From Mycocentrospora acerina (lineage: Eukaryota > Ascomycota > Dothideomycetes > Pleosporales): DNA of 64,000 nt. The stretch is taken from NCBI GenBank assembly GCA_022701365.1, contig JAKUHH010000241.1, forward strand, positions 1-64,000, written 5' to 3'. Within the stretch, counting starts at the first letter, position 1. Every line of letters begins with the position of its first letter. Below are positions 10,781-22,120 of this stretch, in pieces. The translations under genes were made by a program, and so were the position numbers. The notes below the pieces were generated by a model, which had not been told where the DNA came from, ran no database searches, and saw nothing but the letters and a program-made list of their open reading frames with translations.

Positions 10781-11857
10781 TTATTCTCGAACTAGAATGA
10801 TGCGGCCGGTGGCTTTGCCATCCTGAAGCATTCTCACCGCATCATTCACCGAATCCCAAGGCATCTTTGTAGTAAGCAGGGCAGGTAATTTACCCTCAAT
10901 TGCGAACCGTGTGACCTCTCTCAGGTGCTCTAACGTGCCTGTAATGTTGGAGTAAACGGTCAGGCCCTTGAATATGTTGCCCACCAGCGAGAATTCTACC
11001 GAACCTCCCATGACACCGACTTGCACCCATATGGCTCCCTTACCAACCAGGTTATTTATCATGGCCGCAGTCTTGGAATTGTTCACAAAGTCGATGACTG
11101 AGAGCACTGGGCCGCCGACTGCCTTTAAGATGGCTTCCGAGGGATCACCTCTTGAGCTGTTGATGACCTGAGTCGCACCAGCCTGGGTTGCTGCGGTAAG
11201 CTTATCATCGCCGATGTCGACGCTGATGATGTTTTGGTGGCCGTACGCTTTAAGCATCGATATCGCGGCCAAGCCGACTCCACCGGCGCCAATGAGTAGG
11301 ACGGGATCGTCAGGCGGGAGCGGCATGATCTTACTGACGGCGCTCATGGTCGTGATGCCGGCACAGCCGAACGTGCAGGCCACCGCCGGGTCAAGATTAC
11401 CCGGGGCGACGAGATACTTGGGATGCGGGACGACGACATACTCAGCCAGGCCACCGTTTTGGATCGTCCCCAAGCCCCGTTGGGCGACACATAGATTGTC
11501 GAGCTCCTGCTTGCAGCGCGTGCAGCTGGCGCATCCCAGCCACGGGTACACAATCTGCGACGACCCGACTTGTACGTCTGTCCTCGCATCGGGCCCAACA
11601 AATGCCACCTTGCCAAAGATCTCGTGGCCGCCAGCCACGGGCAGCTTCACGCCGCGGTCTTTGACGTAGAAGCACTTGCCACCACCCATATCATAGAAGC
11701 CTTCGTAGAAATGCAAGTCGGAGTGGCAGAGCCCACAGTGGGTGACCTGGACGACAATTTCGGTTCCCGTAGGCACGGGAATGGGCTGCTGAATTTTCTG
11801 ATATGGAGTGTTCCACTCCGTGAGCGCCCACACGTCCATCATCCCACTCGGGGCCAT
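10781..11857 (-). CDS. Zinc-dependent alcohol dehydrogenase (MDR family)
   Basis: An intronless frame of 358 aa. Catalytic zinc ligands are visible as GLCHSD (C44) and GGHE (H78-E79). The structural zinc lobe is C109-x2-C112-x2-C115-x7-C123. The nucleotide-binding fold carries LIGAGGVGLAAI. Length and motif order match medium-chain alcohol dehydrogenases that oxidise primary or secondary alcohols with NAD(P)+. No targeting signal is evident, so it is probably cytosolic. It is convergent with the carrier gene and divergent from the lyase-hydratase gene, sharing a 443-bp intergenic region with it. That arrangement suggests co-regulation (inference). The alcohol substrate is not inferable from sequence alone. 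Confidence 0.92.
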   Translation of the reverse strand: MAPSGMMDVWALTEWNTPYQKIQQPIPVPTGTEIVVQVTHCGLCHSDLHFYEGFYDMGGGKCFYVKDRGVKLPVAGGHEIFGKVAFVGPDARTDVQVGSSQIVYPWLGCASCTRCKQELDNLCVAQRGLGTIQNGGLAEYVVVPHPKYLVAPGNLDPAVACTFGCAGITTMSAVSKIMPLPPDDPVLLIGAGGVGLAAISMLKAYGHQNIISVDIGDDKLTAATQAGATQVINSSRGDPSEAILKAVGGPVLSVIDFVNNSKTAAMINNLVGKGAIWVQVGVMGGSVEFSLVGNIFKGLTVYSNITGTLEHLREVTRFAIEGKLPALLTTKMPWDSVNDAVRMLQDGKATGRIILVRE

Positions 11858-12300
11858 GTTTGCTCGATAGAGACTGGGAAAGTCTCAGGGTAGGTCTTGA
11901 TGTGCTGAGCCGTGGGTGTGTCGACGTTGTATTGTGTGCGTGCGGACTAGACCGGTTGGCTGTATTTGATTTAATCACAATACATCATAACAACCGGCAC
12001 ATTGTCTTCTCCACACCGCGGGCGGTTTGCAGCAATAGTCCGCGTCGGCCAAAAAAGAGTACATGTATCTGAAGCGCCAGGGGTGCTGCTTGTATAGAAT
12101 ATAGCCGCTGCCCGAGGGCGACTCGGCTATTCTGAGTTATCACCCAGTCCACCTCGGTTGAATAAAGAATCCCATCATAGACCCGACATTACTCGTCATT
12201 GTCAGTATGTCGACCCTCAAATCGACACATGCCCCTGCTCTGCCCGCCGCTGAGATGGAGCCATTTACGATTGCATGCTTGGAATGAGACTTCCTGGACA
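11858..12300. promoter_or_regulatory. Bidirectional promoter region, ADH / lyase-hydratase
   Basis: A 443-bp gap separates two divergent start codons. It includes CGG-containing words near 12018-12048 (CCGCGGGCGG and CGCGTCGG), which could be Zn2Cys6 sites, but CGG is too short to be evidence alone. In-frame upstream ATG 12229 could extend the lyase by 24 residues. Confidence 0.4.
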
Positions 12301-14187
12301 ATGTTGAACGTTGTAAATTTCACACGAAGTCACGCCTTCAAACATGTGCGCAGCATCATACGCCCATCACTGTTGCGCAACGCCTCCACTTCGGCTGTCA
12401 AACTTCTGGAGGTGGGACCACGTGATGGTCTGCAGAATATCGCGGGCCTGGTGCCTACTGCGACCAAGATTGAGCTGATTCAGAGGCTCATCGAGACGGG
12501 TCTGAAAAACATAGAGACCACGTCATTTGTGTCTCCGAAATGGGTACCGCAGCTGGCTGATGGTGCAGAGGTAATGAGGAAGATAGTACCTTTGGCGCTG
12601 GAAAGGTCCATCAACTTGCAGGTGCTCGGACCGAATCTCAAGGGTTTCGAGAATGCCTTCAAGGTAGGTGCGAAGGAGGTCACAGTATTCGCGTCTGCTA
12701 CAGAAGCCTTCAGCAAGGCCAACCAGAATTGCAGCGTCGATCAAGCACTCGACGCCGCAGAAAAGGTGGCGCGGGCTGCATTGAGCAACAACATTACTGT
12801 GCGCGGCGTTATCTCTTGCATTTTCTCCGATCCCTACTCTGGCCCGACGGATGTGCATCAGGTCGTGCGAGTTGCCAAACGCTTTGTCGAAATGGGCTGC
12901 TTTGAAGTCGGGCTGGGTGATACACTTGGCATAGGGACCCCAAGAAAGACCAAGGACCTCCTCAAGCTGCTGTTACAAGAAATCCCGGCAGAAAGGCTCG
13001 CGGGACATTTCCACGACACCTATGGCCAGGCTGTCGCGAACGTCGTGGCTGCCTATGAAATGGGCCTACGGTCGTTTGATGCTGCCGTCGCTGGTCTGGG
13101 TGGATGTCCGTACGCCCGAGGTGCCAAAGGCAATCTGGCAACTGAGGACATTGTGTATACGTTGGAGAACTCTGGCATAGACACAGGCATCGATCTTATC
13201 AAACTATCGGAAACGGGGGACTGGATCTCGAAGCAGCTTGGCATATCTAACAACAGCCGCGTGGGAGTGGCAATTGTAGCAAAGTCCCGAAGCACCGTCG
13301 AAGCACCGAAACTTAAAGACTTGTCATCCTCGTCGCTGCCTCCGCCAACAATGAAAGAAAAACGAGTGTGGAGAGAAATCGAGAACACAGGAGGCCTCAA
13401 AGTCGATAGAGCTGGTAGTGCGATTAAAATTACCATGGTCCGGCCTCAGAAGGGAAACTCTATGACTCCAGCTATGCTAGAACGCTTGACGAAGATCTAC
13501 CGTGAGCTTGCCAAAGATCGAACGGTTTTTACCATCACCATTGCCGCACAAGGCAAGTACTTCTGTACCGGCATGGACTTTAGCAGTGACACGGATCGAG
13601 TAACTTTGGAAGGCGACTTTTACGGCAAGGTGCGAGACCTCTTCGCTGCCATCGAAGAATCGCCTCAGACCACCATCGCCGTGGTCGACGGGCCTGCCTA
13701 TGGGGGTGGTGTTGGCCTCACCTTCGCATCTGATGCTAGGATTGTATCGAAAAAGGCCCGGTGGACCCTGTCGGAAATCAGACTGGGCTTGCAGCCAGCC
13801 GTGATATCTCGATTCATGTCGCGAGAATGGGGATTTTCATTTGCCCGTGAAGCAATGCTAAGTGGCAGGGAAGTAACGCCGGAGGAGCTCTACAGAATTG
13901 GAGCCGTTCACCAGGTAGTCGATGATTCTTCGAAACTAGATGAGACGGTGGAGGCTTACTTGGACACACTGGAGCAGTGTGCTCCAAAATCTGGCGCGGG
14001 AATTAAACAGCTTGTCAGTCTCGCATGGAAGGATGCTGGCGGCGAGCAGCAGGATAAGTTCATAGAGGACAAGTTTTTGACAATGATGGTGCCTGGATCT
14101 GAGGGTGAACATGGAATCTCCCAATTCCAAAAGAAGGTCAAAAAGGTTGACTGGAGTGCTTTCTGGGCTCCTAAATCCAAGCCATAG
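12301..14187 (+). CDS. HMG-CoA lyase / enoyl-CoA hydratase fusion protein, mitochondrial
   Basis: An uninterrupted frame; from ATG 12301 it gives 628 aa. Residues 1-30 are basic and hydroxylated without acids, like a mitochondrial presequence. Residues 32-325 are a complete HMG-CoA lyase TIM barrel. R41-D42 lies in VGPRDGLQN, the metal-site HFHDTYGQ is present, and the signature loop GLGGCPYARGAKGN holds the catalytic Cys269. A Ser/Pro-rich linker (about 335-365) leads to a crotonase domain (about 375-600) with FCTGMDF and GPAYGGGVGLTFASDARI forming the oxyanion hole, and Glu in LSEIRLGL. No PTS1 tail is present. The lyase half would cleave a 3-hydroxy-3-methylacyl-CoA, and the hydratase half would form or remove such a hydroxyl. 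A two-step acyl-CoA breakdown by one chain is the inference. I chose 12301 over ATG 12229 because of the presequence. Confidence 0.92.
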   Translation: MLNVVNFTRSHAFKHVRSIIRPSLLRNASTSAVKLLEVGPRDGLQNIAGLVPTATKIELIQRLIETGLKNIETTSFVSPKWVPQLADGAEVMRKIVPLALERSINLQVLGPNLKGFENAFKVGAKEVTVFASATEAFSKANQNCSVDQALDAAEKVARAALSNNITVRGVISCIFSDPYSGPTDVHQVVRVAKRFVEMGCFEVGLGDTLGIGTPRKTKDLLKLLLQEIPAERLAGHFHDTYGQAVANVVAAYEMGLRSFDAAVAGLGGCPYARGAKGNLATEDIVYTLENSGIDTGIDLIKLSETGDWISKQLGISNNSRVGVAIVAKSRSTVEAPKLKDLSSSSLPPPTMKEKRVWREIENTGGLKVDRAGSAIKITMVRPQKGNSMTPAMLERLTKIYRELAKDRTVFTITIAAQGKYFCTGMDFSSDTDRVTLEGDFYGKVRDLFAAIEESPQTTIAVVDGPAYGGGVGLTFASDARIVSKKARWTLSEIRLGLQPAVISRFMSREWGFSFAREAMLSGREVTPEELYRIGAVHQVVDDSSKLDETVEAYLDTLEQCAPKSGAGIKQLVSLAWKDAGGEQQDKFIEDKFLTMMVPGSEGEHGISQFQKKVKKVDWSAFWAPKSKP

Positions 14188-14429
14188 ATACAGATCAGTC
14201 GAGTGAACAGAGCTCTGCGGTCTTGTTTATATTCCCAACGTGTACAATTTTTTATGTGAGTAAAATGGCTTATTGTAATAGTTTATGAGTATACATGTTA
14301 CTCATCATTATTCTATAGACGGTTAAGTGGAGTTACAGCCAGCGCGCAAGTTGGTACTGAAGCCCACAGTGCGCATCTTCTTCTGCCCAAACTCGGCCAT
14401 TATTTCCCTTGAAGCTAGATTTAGAAGAA
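14188..14429. other. 3' flank of the fusion gene
   Basis: AT-richer sequence after the stop codon. No gene is seen before the monooxygenase remnant begins. Confidence 0.4.
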
Positions 14430-15200
14430 CATCATCGAAGCAAGTCAAGACCAAGTGAAACTCACCGGTGTCTCAATCCTAGTCTTAAACCCGAAGATAG
14501 TGTGCGTGGTCCTTCACGCCTTCAATCGTTAGCCCTTGCTGGCTTCATGTCCAAACCAACCATGTGACCGCGAGCACGTTGCCAAAACTGTCATAATCAC
14601 GACGAATATTTTGCAAATCATGGAGGGGAATCTGAAAACTTCTTCCTCGGATCACGTAGTTTGATGTGCACTGGAAGACTGTCACATTGGTCGGCATTGT
14701 GGGCAACGATAGTAATTATCTGCACGCTAGTTGCGCCTGTTCCGACGATAGCGACGCGTTTTTGCGGCAAATTTGGCCGTTGTCTTGGGACAGGAAATTG
14801 TTCGATATCATTCGCCTTTGAATTGCTCGAGCCCAGCAAAGTCGGGATTTTTTGGTTCCGATTGAGTGGCAGCTGCCATAATGAGGCAGGTTGCTGTGCA
14901 AGACTTGTCTGTGGAGTCTGCTACTTTCCAGAGTTGAGACTGGCCGTCAAGCAGAGCCTTTTAAATGGTTGTATTGAATACAATATCATTGCGAAGGTTG
15001 AATCCGTCTGCGAAATGGTCAATGTAGGACGAGAGCTCTGCTTGACCCGTGAGCCATTCGTTCCAATTACATCTATCATTCAGTTCCTTAGAAGCATTAC
15101 AGACAAAAACCCATGCCTCGCTGTCCGTCCTGTCTCCACGATATCGGTTCCTGTACCAACTGTCGCCTACGTCAGTATCCCGTACGAAGCACTTAATTGA
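14430..15200 (-). pseudogene. Baeyer-Villiger-type flavin monooxygenase pseudogene
   Basis: Reading the minus strand from about 15180, one frame gives DVGDSWYRNRYRGDR and TDSEAWVF. These match the G-G-x-W-Y-W-N-R-Y-P-G and DSE segments of BVMOs. It continues with YIDHFADGFNLRNDIVFNTT and then a TAA near 14960. After the stop the frame still reads as family sequence (NPDFAGLEQFKGE) up to a TGA. It then shifts frame to give KRVAIVGTGATSVQII, the NADPH-binding Rossmann motif. The stretch between FKGE and the Rossmann motif is shorter than normal, so a small deletion is likely. Stops, a frameshift and missing N- and C-terminal parts show it is dead. It sits at the border with the transposon tract. 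Confidence 0.75.
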
Positions 15201-16440
15201 CCAATCAGTTTCTGAAACTCATATAGATTCCTTTGGCCACCTATTCTGCGCCAATGACAATGTCATCAAAATCCATCTTTTGTTTAGATCCCGTGCTGTT
15301 AGTCGTAGATGTAAAATATCAAGAACAAATGCTACAACGTATCCTACAGGCCAGTTGCATACTTTTACTACGCGCCACCTAAAACTCACTTAAAATACTA
15401 AAATCTTTCTAACAACTCTACTCAGGAGCTTTATAGGAGGCTAAGAGAAAGCTTACACTTTAGACTATTAAATAAGATGCAACGTGTTCCTAGCAACGCG
15501 ATGAATGTATCTATAAGATATATAATTATTACTGAGCAGTTTACACTCCAGAAAGCTTTAATAAGCAGGTATTGGAGACAAATTATAGAGGCTACGTAAT
15601 AATGTGAAGATTTTAATTGTTGTGATTTTACAATAGATGGCTACCTAAAGTATTCTTCTAAGCTTACAGCTATTTCTTACAGCGAGGTTCTATAACCCTT
15701 AAGCTAGAACCAGAACAGCACAAAATATTTAGAAAGAGAATTATCTAGGTTAAGGCTTTTAATAAAGGGGCAGTTGCGTAACTATCTTATCTCTTAACAC
15801 GGGAACTGTCAAAATTTTACGTCTCAAGCTTTAGATAAGGAGCTAGATTAATGAAGAGAAAAAATGTAAAAGAAATTCATTTAAGATAAGAAAATTACAA
15901 AACAGTTTGTAAAGCATATAAATATTAAAGATACTTTATGTTAATTATAGCATAGATTATAGCTGCCCCTACTATTTAGAATAAGTGTAAAGCAGGTAGA
16001 AATTTTACTATCTAAGCAAAATGTATAGATTTAGTAATTAAATTGTGAAGAAGTATTTTCACCTAAGGATATTTACTGTTCTATTCCAGGATCTATTAGA
16101 TGATAGATCATAGTTCCTTTTTGGCTTGCGTGGTAAAGTGAAATAAGACCTGTGTCGTGACATAAATAACTTCTTAATTATTACTATAAATTTATTACAT
16201 TTTAAAAATCTTATTTAAATTATTTTGCTTTTCTAAAGTATGCTAAATAAACTTTAAACTAATTCCTTTATTTTATATAATCTTTTTCTTTTAACTTTTT
16301 TTATTAAGTTACATTAAAAGTAAATAGATTAATACAATTTTACCCTGTTAAATTATCTAAGCTAACTAGTACTTATCTAGAACCTGTTATATTTTTACTT
16401 ACTTTTATATAATTATAAGGAAAAAAAGAAAATATAAAGT
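15201..16440. repeat. AT-rich relic sequence, family not identified
   Basis: Composition changes at about 15.3-15.4 kb to AT-rich, CpG-poor DNA. No protein motif could be read in either strand. It is probably mutated transposon sequence left of the Copia element, but this is inference from composition. Confidence 0.4.
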
Positions 16441-16742
16441 TGTCATAAAACAGAGCCTTGCTTACAAGTCTTGCTTATAACTCTTACTTACAAGCCCTGC
16501 TTACGTAACCTATTACAAAGAACTTAGCACTAAGCTAGTAAAAGAGTAATTATTACATAGCAACTTAACAAACAATGTGTGTGCTATAATTACTGTATTA
16601 GATTAAGTACACTTAGTAATAATTACCACTTCACTCTCTTTTGTATTAAATATAATAGAAAAAAATTCCTTAAATTGACAACATAGTAATTTGTATAATA
16701 AATTATTTAAATACTATTGTTCTAGCTCTTATTTTTTTTATA
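16441..16742 (+). mobile_element. LTR of Copia family IV (probable 5' LTR)
   Basis: Begins TGTCATAAAACAGAGCC and aligns along its length with the better preserved LTR at 20383-20698, apart from a gap of about 20 bp. The differences are mostly C-to-T or G-to-A. It lies immediately before the Copia internal region. The flanking pentamers (AAAGT and TTAAT) do not match. Confidence 0.7.
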
Positions 16743-19700
16743 TTAATAAGCCTAGTGCTTTAAAAATTTAATATATTTCTCTTTGCATTATAAGAAAGCT
16801 AGAACATATAAATATTTAGACGCTCTAATAAGATTATTAGATATAATTTCTACACTTCCACTTTTAACTACGTCTTACTAGATTATAAATAAAGTAAGTT
16901 AGATTTACTAGTTTGTTAAAATTGAATTTTATATAGTATAAAAAGACTTAACATCTAATTAACCTAAATTTAGTAATAAAAAATGTTTTATAATTAATTA
17001 AAATAATATATCTTAAGATTAATAGGTTAAGATAAGATAAAATTAAAGAAAGCAAGTAGTAAAATAGAAAATTAATAAACAATTCGAAAAAAAGAGTTTC
17101 TTTTAAAATATTATAAACTAGATTAATATAGTAGTAGCTTAGGAGCTCTTTGCACTAGTTATAATAATACTTAATTATAAGACTAATTAGTTTATTAAAG
17201 TAAAATTAGAGGAGCTTAAAAAGAAGCTGTTACTCTTTAACTTTAGTTTTATTAATTTAGGAAGACCATAAAATAGAACTTACGTTAATTAAACTAGACT
17301 TAGCACTATAAGCTTAATAAAATAGCAGAAAGTGTAAAGCTTCTTATATATTAAAGCTACTACCTTTAGAATCTAAGAAGTAGAAAGCTAGCCTACTACT
17401 AAAGACTTTTTATATTAAGATTAATTTAAACTATCTCTTAAATAAGCTTAGGTAATGCACTAGTCTATATTATAACACTAAGTATTAAATAAAGAAGTAC
17501 TAAACTTAGTGGAAGTAAGACAAATCTTAGAATTATTCTTATATAAGTATACTACGTAATTTACTAATAGCAACACTACTATATTTACTATACTTAAAGG
17601 TTAACTAACTAAGAAATATATATTAAGTAAACTAAAAAGAAAACTAACTTATGTTATCTCTATAGATAAGAAACATATAGGTAGCTACTAAAGACATACT
17701 TAAGACTAAAGGCAGAAATTAATTAAAGAATTGAGAATCTAAGCTATAAGTATTAAAAGAATATACTTAAGAAGCTAGTTTTACTAAAGTATACTATTTC
17801 TATAAGTTACTCTTATAAAACATAGTCTAAAGATCCCTTTTTTTTACTAAGTTAAACTATTTAAAAAGTATAAGTGCAGCTTTAATAGATCTATTACTCT
17901 TTACTTAAAGGAATTGAATGTATTCTACTATAGACTTTAGTGCTTACTTATTATTAAATAGCACTATCTTAAATAATTAAGCAAGAGTCTAGTTAGTAAA
18001 TAATAAGGATCTAATAATTCTAGTCACTTTTAAAAAGTTAACTTAAAGATAATATCTTAAAATTAGAACTTAAGCTTTTTCTATAGTATGTATAAATACT
18101 TAATTTATTATAAAGAGCAATTTAAAGGAGAAATAAAACTTATACTAAAAATTAAATAATTTAAAATAATATAGTAGTGGATTCTTTTAATCTTAATATT
18201 ATCTTAAAAGCTTTATTTAGTATAAAGAGGTTTACAGTTTTTAAAATTAAAAACTACTTTATATATAAGCACACTTATAGAGAGCACTATAGTAGACCTT
18301 AATAAATAAAAGTATAAGTTTATATCTATTAATTATAAGCTTCTTACTTTTTACTTTATATTTAGGAGTAGTATAACATATTCTAGAAAGATTAATTTAT
18401 AGGCTTAAATTTAAAGAATAGACTAAAAAGACATTAAGTATACTAAATTAGGCTATTTAAGACTATAGGTATATATAGTAGTAGTAAAAGAAGCTTTAAA
18501 TATACTTAAAAATGAATTGTTAATATCTAGTTAAAGTATTACTTTCCTATGTATATAAAATAGATTATTTCTAAAAGACTTAAAGAAATATTACCTTCTT
18601 TATCTTATAGAAAAACTCTAGTTCTTTTTAAACTACTAAATAAATGCTTATATCAAAGCTAAAAACTCTTATGTAAAGAACTTTTAAGGAGATAGATCTA
18701 TACTTACATATTTTAGATTTAATTTTTAATAAAATTAATTTAATTCTTTAGGAGCTTTTTAGCTTTTTCTATGAGAAAAATACTAAAGAAATATAATTAT
18801 TATAATAAGAAAATAATATTACTATACTCTTTTAAAAGAGAAAATTAGATTTTAATTGTTAAGTAAAGAGTAAGAAAGTAATTCTAGAGATTACTATACT
18901 ATTTACATATAAATTTAATAGGAGAGAAAAAAAGTAGAGAAAAAGATTATTATGTAATCTATAAAAATAATAATAGGTTATAATTACTTAACTAAACTAT
19001 AGCTAGAGATTAATTTAGTAGTAATATAGCTCTGTATACTAGGGTTTTTTTATACTAGTAGATAATATTCACTTGATTAGCTAGTAAATCTCTAGTTTGT
19101 AAGATACTTTATATACTATCAACTAGAGCAGGCTAGATATATTCTAGTAAGTCTATACCTTAATTATAGCAGCATATATATATATAGCTGCTATACTTAT
19201 CCTTTATATAAAACAAGATTAGTAAAATAGAATAAGAGAGGATTTAAAGTAATATTTTAGAAATATGTTAGCTATCTGGTAAAGTATTAAGGATCTAATG
19301 TTAATTAATATACGTTTTAATACTTACTTAAAGAATTACTTTTAGAAACAAAAATATTTAATAAGTAGCTATTTTAAAAAGATTAATCTATAGAACTACT
19401 AGTAAAAGAACATAAGCTGTAAATTATAATACTAAATAAAGAAACATTTATTAATTTAAATAATGTTTTAAAAACCCTATTTATAAAATTTTGTAAATAA
19501 AGTTTAGTAGAGCCGTTTATACCCTATAAATAGAATATTAAGAGTATAGCTAATCTTAAAAAAGAATATTTGCTTAGTAGCTAGAATCTAATTATAAAGA
19601 TTAAGTAGTAACTATATATATAATAAGCTTAGCAAGCTTATTGTAGATAAACTATATAGTGCAGATAATTTATAATACTAAGCTCCTCTCTCTAAAATAG

Positions 19701-22120
19701 ATTAAAAACTAAGTAATGTTAATAAAAGAAGCTTAATTAATAGAGATTATAATAAGCATATTACTAATCTTTAAGAGAAGCATTTAACTACGTAACTAGA
19801 TAAATTAGAGACTAAAGGAGACTTCTTAATTATAAATAAGAATCTTGTCTTTTAATTTACTACTTAATTTAGAGTTATTGTTCTTCCTGTACTAGATAAA
19901 GCAAAAGAACTTACTAAAAGAGAATATACTAAAACGCAGCCTAACCTACCTATATAATTAAGTAAAAGAATTAAAAAGAAGCTTTAGATACTCCTGCACT
20001 TAGAGGGAAATGAAAATAAAAATATATACCTTACTCTACTTAGAGCACTCTAATAATACTATATATAGATACTTCTTATATGTTATACTATTAGTAATAA
20101 AGAGTAAATAAATGTGTACTTTTTACTTAATAATATAAGCTCTACTGTATAATAAACAGACACTACTAAGAAAAGAATATAAAAGTAAATTACTAAAAAA
20201 ATATGCTAAATAAAAAGAATTTATATCTTATTTATAGCGCTCTCTTTGAGTAAATAGAAGACAAAGAAGTTAAAACTTTGCTCTTAAAAAGCATATTAGA
20301 AGAAGTTAAGTATATAACTTTAATAGATAGAATTCTACTTCTTAAAGAAGTATTTTCTAATAAAGTATATAAAGATAGCTACTGTCACAAAACAGAGCCC
20401 TGCTCACGAGTCTCGCTTACGAGCCCTGCTCACCAGCCACATGAGCAAGCTACACTCACGTGGCCTATTACAAAGAACTTAGCACTAAGCTAGCAGAAGA
20501 GTAATTATTACTTAGCTGCTCTACACAACAACGTTTGTGCTACACTTACTTTGTTAAATTAAGTACACTTAGTAAAAACTACTATTAAGCTCCCCTTTGC
20601 ATTGTATATAATAGAGATAAAATACTTAAATAGACAAGCTAGTAGTCCATACAATAGATCACCTGAATACTATTATTCTATCTCCTATTTCTACTACAGC
20701 TACTTTTATTTAATATAGAACTAGGTTAAAAGCAAAAAGAGATCTAAAAAAGTAAGACTCCTTCTAATATACTAATACTAATATATTAGCTACTCAATTA
20801 TTTAAGCTTCCTATAGCTATTGCATTAAAGTTTAATCTAGAGATACTTTAATATATTGTTCTAAGTGTCTTTCTTAAGATATATATAAATGTTTGTATAC
20901 CTATTCTATATAACTTTCTAGAAAACTATTATAAACTAGGTAAATAAATATTACTTAAAAAAGCCCTTTATAAGTTAAGAGACTCTTTATTACTTTACTA
21001 TTATAAGCTTTTGAATAAACTTAATTAGCTTAAGCTTCTACTCTAAAAATATTTACTATGCTAAATTTTTAAAATGTAAAGGAATATATTACTATTATTC
21101 TTTATAGATATTATACTACTAATCTTTAAGCAAAGAGATACATATTATGTCTTGAATCTATTAGAATTTATTAAAGAAGCTTATATGCTTAAAGAAAAAA
21201 GTAAAGTTAGGTAGTTTTTTAAAAATAAAAGTAATAGAAAATAGAGCATCTTAAATAATTGCTATAGTCTTTAATAAATATATTTAAAATATAGTAAATA
21301 GATTTTACTTTATAAAAATTAGAGGCTTTTTAAAAATTACTCTTTTAGTAAAAGAACTTATTAAATATATAGAACAAGTTTAAAAGAAAGACTAAAAAAA
21401 TATTTAAAAAGAGTAAGATTACTCTTATATGTTGCTATAATGCTCTACTTAGATATAGATTTTACTATATTTTAACAATTAAAATTTCTTACTAACCTTA
21501 CTAAAAAGCTAAGAAATAATAAATAGAGTAATTATTTATCTAAATTTATTATAGCACTTATCTTTTCTAAGATTTATAAGAAAGAAGCAGAACTCTTTAT
21601 TAATATAATTTAATTTAACAATAATATTAAAACATAGAGAATATTTTCTAGATTTATATATTATGCTCTTTAAGCAATAATACTATCAAAAGTAGCCTAA
21701 TAACGTCCTATTACTACCTTAATAAGTTAAGCAGATTTGTTTCTTTGAAGCATATAGGAAAAGAAATAATAGCTTTATAAAGGTTCTTTACATAAGTAAC
21801 TTTTGATGTATTAAATAGAGTATAAGCTATCTTCTTTAAAAATTAATAATATCAAAACTAGTAGTAGGGAGGAATAGGCAAATGACTACTAAGCTAAAGT
21901 ATATAGATATACAGAATATAAACTATACTAAAAGTATTAAAAAGACATTTTAATATTATTTATCTACTAATAAAAGAAATGCTAGCAGTTAGACTTATTA
22001 AATAATTCTAAAAATAAATGCTTAAAATCTTTTCTAAGCTTTTTAACTTTATAAGTGTTAAAAGTGTAAAATAATAAAGCAGAGAAGTTAAGACTCTAAT
22101 TATAAATTAAACTAAATAAA
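16743..22120 (+). mobile_element. Mutated Copia retrotransposon internal region
   Basis: No open frame remains, but family motifs can be read on the plus strand in Copia order. An integrase remnant lies at about 19490-19560 (EPF-x-P-Y-x-x-N pattern, like PYTPQQNG). An RT remnant at 20950-21010 reads KKALYKLRDSLLLYYY. A YVDD-like remnant at 21085-21125 reads FFIDIILLIFK. A C-terminal RNase H-like segment at 21890-21980 contains TTKLKYIDIQ. Integrase before RT distinguishes Copia from gypsy. A solo LTR of the same family interrupts it at 20383-20698. I find no 3' LTR after 22120, so the right end seems lost. Confidence 0.75.
20383..20698 (+). mobile_element. Solo LTR, Copia family IV, with target duplication GCTAC
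   Basis: The 316-bp LTR runs TGTCAC...CTACTACA and is flanked by GCTAC at 20378-20382 and GCTAC at 20699-20703. It retains more G and C than its host sequence (for example CTCACGTGGCC), so it is younger than the surrounding mutated element. It lies between the integrase and RT remnants of a Copia element. Confidence 0.9.

Noticed and set aside
20278..20493. Frame crossing the left edge of the solo Copia LTR
   Set aside because: It spans an insertion junction within a dead element.
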